Positions 3,875-6,719 of a stretch of DNA of 6,719 bases are shown piece by piece. This DNA comes from a bacterium. Its GTDB lineage: Bacteria; Bacteroidota; Bacteroidia; Bacteroidales; Bacteroidaceae. A model generated the notes under the pieces. The model was not told the DNA's origin. It searched no databases and was given only the letters and a program-made list of their open reading frames with translations. The number at the start of each line of letters is the position of its first letter. Positions within the stretch are counted from its first letter, which is position 1. Position numbers and translations under genes: made by a program. The DNA lies in the NCBI GenBank assembly GCA_004562975.1, contig SFQP01000072.1:1-6719 (forward strand). The letters are read 5' to 3'.

Positions 3875-6719
3875 CCGAAAGCAGAGACTGAGGGACAACA
3901 TCGAGGCGATACGGACGGCATTCCTCCTTGACCGGGAAGGACGTACTCCCACCGAGACCGAGCGCAACATACTGCGCAGATACTGCGGCTTCGGAGGATT
4001 GAAGTGCATCCTGAATCCTGCAAAGGAACTGACGGATGCCGTCCACTGGGCGAAATCCGACCTCGAACTTTTTGCTCCCACGGCGGAACTCCACCGCCTT
4101 ATCCGTGAGAACAGCCGTGACGAGACGGAGTACAAACGATATGTCGATTCGCTGAAAGGCTCCGTACTGACGGCTTTCTATACCCCGAAGGAGATTACCG
4201 ACACCCTCGCAGGCGTGCTTGCGGGGCAAGGTGTCGTGCTTGCACGTATGCTGGAGCCATCGGCAGGCATGGGTGCATTCGTGGACTCCATGTTGCATTT
4301 CTCACCCCAAGCCGATGTGATGGCTTTCGAGAAAGACCTGCTGACGGGCAGGATGCTCCGCCATCTGCATCCCGACCAAAAGGTGCATGTGGAGGGCTTT
4401 GAGAAGATAGAAAAGCCTTTCAACGGTCATTTTGACCTTGCCATCTCCAATATACCTTTCGGTGACATCGCCGTGTTCGATGCGGAGTACGAGAAGCGTT
4501 CCATCATGTACCGTGTGGCGGCAAAGAAGATACACAACTATTTCTTCCTGAAAGGGCTTGATGCCGTGCGTGACGGTGGCATCGTCGCCTTCATCACCTC
4601 ACAGGGTGTATTGGACAGCGAGAGCAACAACGGCACCCGTTTCCTGATGATGAAGAATGCCGACTTGCTGTCGGTGGTACGTATGCCCAACAACCTCTTC
4701 ACGGAGAATGCCAACACCGAGGTGGGCTGCGACCTGATTGTCCTTCAGAAGAACAGCCAAAAGGAAAACCTGACGGAAGACGACCAGCTGTTTACCCAAA
4801 CGGTGAAGGACAACCATACCCGTGTGACGACCAACCGCTATCTTCTGGCACATCCGGAACTGGTCATACACTCCACAGCCAAACTGGACACCGACCCTTA
4901 CGGGAAACCTGCGATGGTCTATCTGCATGAGGGCGGTGTATCGGGAATCGCCGAGGACCTCCGTAAACGGCTGGATGCTGATTTGACCGCACGGCTGGAC
5001 ATGGCACGCTATAAGGGCGTGACTTTTGGTGACGGGCCAAAAGTAGAGAAAACACCTGCACATGCCATTTCATCAGCGAACAAGGAAGTCAAGACAGCGG
5101 AAGTAGTTCCGCAAATCAAGGAAGAGCCGAAAGAACAACCTGCCATTGATTTTCCCATGGACGGGAAGGCTGTGCAGCTTACCTTGTTCGACCTGTGGGA
5201 ATATACCCTGCCACAAGAGAAACCAGTCTCGAAGGGTAAAAAGAAGTCCGCTTCCGCAAAACAGGTGCAGAATGGCAATAGTCCCACATCTGCTCACGCT
5301 GAGAAACCGAAGAAGCAAGACAATACGTTATTGCAGTCTTCGCAGAAAAAAGCAGACGAAACCCCGAAAGAGGAGAAGAAAACACTGCCAGGTGACATCT
5401 ATGCAGACATCAACTGGGAGGACAATCCGCCCATCAACGGATTCTATGAAACGATGATGACGCTGACACCCGAAAGGCGTGTGGCATTGCGGCAGGAAGC
5501 GGAGCACCACCGTCAGGAACAGTTGAGGAGGCAGGGCGTAAAAGACACGCTCAATCCCATCTTCATACCCCCGATGGGAGAAATTAAGCCACCTTCCGAA
5601 AACGAGTTGCCCGGCCAAGGCGAAATAAAGCCGACGTCTGATGTAACTGAGCAATCAGCAAAACCGACAGTGCAGCCAACGAGAAATGGTTTGTTCCAAG
5701 ATACGGGAAATGCTCCTGCCAAACCCGAGCGGAAACCGTTTGACCTTACTTCGCATCCCTACGACTGCACGTTGGAACCACACCACCGTGAAGGATCCAT
5801 CGTACTTGATGCGGCTAGGAACGTGGGCTATCTGAAAGACCTCACGCCCTATGGTGCGATGTTCCACCCCACTGACGTAAGCGGATTCCAGAAAGAGAAG
5901 CTGACGCTCTACATCTCCCTGCGCGATGCCTACGAGCATCTGTACAGCTACGAGGCGGAGAACCATGAGGAGAACAAGCAGCAGCGAGGCTATCTCAATA
6001 CCTACTACGATGAGTTTGTCCTGCGCTACGGTCCTCTCAATGCCAAGCAGAATGTGAAGCTGTTGCTGATGGATGCCGCAGGACGCGACATCCTCTCATT
6101 GGAACGTGAGGAGAACGGTCAGTTCGTCAAGGCCGACATCTTCGAGCGTCCCGTGTCCTTCTCTATCGAGGAGACAGCACAGGCCGACTCTCCCGAAGAA
6201 GCCCTGTCCGCATCGCTCAACAGGTACGGCACGGTAAACTTCGACTATATGCGCTCACTCACCGACACCACTGAGGAGGAACTGCTCACTGCCCTGCGCG
6301 GCAGGGTCTTCTTCAATCCTTTGGCGGACGGTTACGAGATTAGCGACCGTTTCATCGCCGGCAATGTCATCGATAAGGCGGAGCGCATCGAGGCATGGAT
6401 TGCCGATAACGAAGAACATGAGCATCTGGCGGAGGCAAAGGTTGCGCTGGAGGCATTGCAGGATGCCGCTCCGCAGCGTATCACCTTTGAGGAGCTTGAC
6501 TTCAATTTCGGCGAACGTTGGATTCCCACGGGCATTTACTCCGCCTACATGAGCCATCTCTACGAGACCGATGTCCGCATCGCCTATGCTCCCGGCATGG
6601 ATGAGTTCTCCGCCGTGTGTGACCGCAAGAACATCAAGATCTGGGACGAGTTCTGCGTGAAGGGCTACTACCGCCACTACGACGGCATGAGCCTGCTGAA
6701 GCACGCCCTGCACAACACC
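3864..6719 (+). CDS. large N6-adenine DNA methylase/helicase protein of conjugative elements, 3'-truncated by the window edge
   Basis: The frame is open from ATG 3864 to the window end, giving 952 residues without a stop. The start MAFNRKQRLRDNIEAIRTAF is the usual N-terminus of the family. Residues about 95-300 form the methylase domain: TAFYTP at 103-108, SAM-binding motif I LEPSAGMGAF at 130-139, catalytic motif IV as SNIPFG around Asn196, and GGIVAFITSQGVL from 238. Residues about 393-625 are a low-complexity, charged linker containing QLTLF at 438-442, a sliding-clamp motif match, and a small GEIKP repeat at 572 and 586. Residues 626-952 match the conserved middle region of these proteins. 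Complete members reach roughly 1,900 to 2,000 residues with an SNF2-type helicase half; that half would lie beyond the window and is inferred. Likely roles are modifying or remodelling element DNA during transfer, or protecting it from restriction; none is proven here. Confidence 0.9.
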   Translation, partial: MAFNRKQRLRDNIEAIRTAFLLDREGRTPTETERNILRRYCGFGGLKCILNPAKELTDAVHWAKSDLELFAPTAELHRLIRENSRDETEYKRYVDSLKGSVLTAFYTPKEITDTLAGVLAGQGVVLARMLEPSAGMGAFVDSMLHFSPQADVMAFEKDLLTGRMLRHLHPDQKVHVEGFEKIEKPFNGHFDLAISNIPFGDIAVFDAEYEKRSIMYRVAAKKIHNYFFLKGLDAVRDGGIVAFITSQGVLDSESNNGTRFLMMKNADLLSVVRMPNNLFTENANTEVGCDLIVLQKNSQKENLTEDDQLFTQTVKDNHTRVTTNRYLLAHPELVIHSTAKLDTDPYGKPAMVYLHEGGVSGIAEDLRKRLDADLTARLDMARYKGVTFGDGPKVEKTPAHAISSANKEVKTAEVVPQIKEEPKEQPAIDFPMDGKAVQLTLFDLWEYTLPQEKPVSKGKKKSASAKQVQNGNSPTSAHAEKPKKQDNTLLQSSQKKADETPKEEKKTLPGDIYADINWEDNPPINGFYETMMTLTPERRVALRQEAEHHRQEQLRRQGVKDTLNPIFIPPMGEIKPPSENELPGQGEIKPTSDVTEQSAKPTVQPTRNGLFQDTGNAPAKPERKPFDLTSHPYDCTLEPHHREGSIVLDAARNVGYLKDLTPYGAMFHPTDVSGFQKEKLTLYISLRDAYEHLYSYEAENHEENKQQRGYLNTYYDEFVLRYGPLNAKQNVKLLLMDAAGRDILSLEREENGQFVKADIFERPVSFSIEETAQADSPEEALSASLNRYGTVNFDYMRSLTDTTEEELLTALRGRVFFNPLADGYEISDRFIAGNVIDKAERIEAWIADNEEHEHLAEAKVALEALQDAAPQRITFEELDFNFGERWIPTGIYSAYMSHLYETDVRIAYAPGMDEFSAVCDRKNIKIWDEFCVKGYYRHYDGMSLLKHALHNT

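Larger units (their letters stand above)
1..6719. mobile_element. internal segment of a Bacteroidales CTnDOT-like conjugative transposon (ends not in window)
   Basis: The call rests on the co-directional set DUF3945-type protein, topB, DUF1896 protein and methylase/helicase, a combination known from conjugative transposons of gut Bacteroidales. In CTnDOT the topoisomerase gene (exc) closes the excision operon and follows orf3, which would match the first two genes here. No attachment site, integrase, resistance gene, mob or tra gene is present in the window, so neither the boundaries nor the exact subfamily can be given. The coding DNA is visibly GC-rich while the two gaps are AT-rich. Confidence 0.75.

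Noticed and set aside
5577..5633. Small GEIKP repeat in the linker of the methylase/helicase
   Set aside because: Two short copies 14 residues apart in low-complexity sequence; too little to claim a functional repeat.
6255..6713. Minus-strand open frame of 152 codons at the window end
   Set aside because: It is antisense to conserved methylase/helicase sequence that stays open to the window edge.
1..6719. CRISPR array, tRNA or rRNA genes
   Set aside because: No regularly spaced repeats and no cloverleaf or rRNA-like sequence were seen; nearly all of the window is protein-coding.

Overview
The window looks like an internal piece of a Bacteroidales conjugative transposon (integrative conjugative element) of the broad CTnDOT type. 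All genes lie on the plus strand in the order: DUF4099/DUF3945-type protein (5' end missing), DNA topoisomerase III (topB), DUF1896-type protein, and the N-terminal part of a very large N6-adenine methylase/helicase protein (3' end missing). This gene order, the protein families, the absence of obvious Shine-Dalgarno sequences and the GC-rich genes separated by AT-rich gaps all suggest Bacteroides, Parabacteroides, Prevotella or a relative. No element end, integrase, tetQ/rte gene or mob/tra gene is visible, so placement inside an element is inferred from the gene set.

Layout. 2-1015 encodes the C-terminal 337 residues of a protein with three degenerate DUF3945-like repeats. A short gap (1016-1099) leads to topB (1100-3187), an apparently intact type IA topoisomerase of 695 residues. 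A 240-base gap (3188-3427) is the least explained stretch. It holds a long nested stem-loop (3238-3300), a strong intrinsic terminator (3348-3380) and sequence blocks, mostly inverted, that recur in the gap before topB. Next come the DUF1896 gene (3428-3874) and, overlapping its end by 11 bases, the methylase/helicase gene (3864 to beyond 6719).

How the parts may work together. In CTnDOT the topoisomerase (Exc) and the gene before it (orf3) belong to the excision operon. The region after exc is reported to carry a small regulatory RNA, RteR, that lowers transfer. The gap after topB here sits in the matching position and has the structure expected for an RNA locus, although homology was not tested. 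The DUF1896 and methylase/helicase genes look translationally coupled. They probably handle or protect element DNA during transfer, but their roles are not established. The methylase/helicase also carries a close match to the sliding-clamp binding consensus in a disordered linker.

No wholly new system is evident. The most useful leads are the structured gap after topB, the sequence blocks shared by the gaps on both sides of topB, the clamp-binding motif, and the resemblance of the methylase/helicase architecture to phage and mobile-element anti-restriction proteins.
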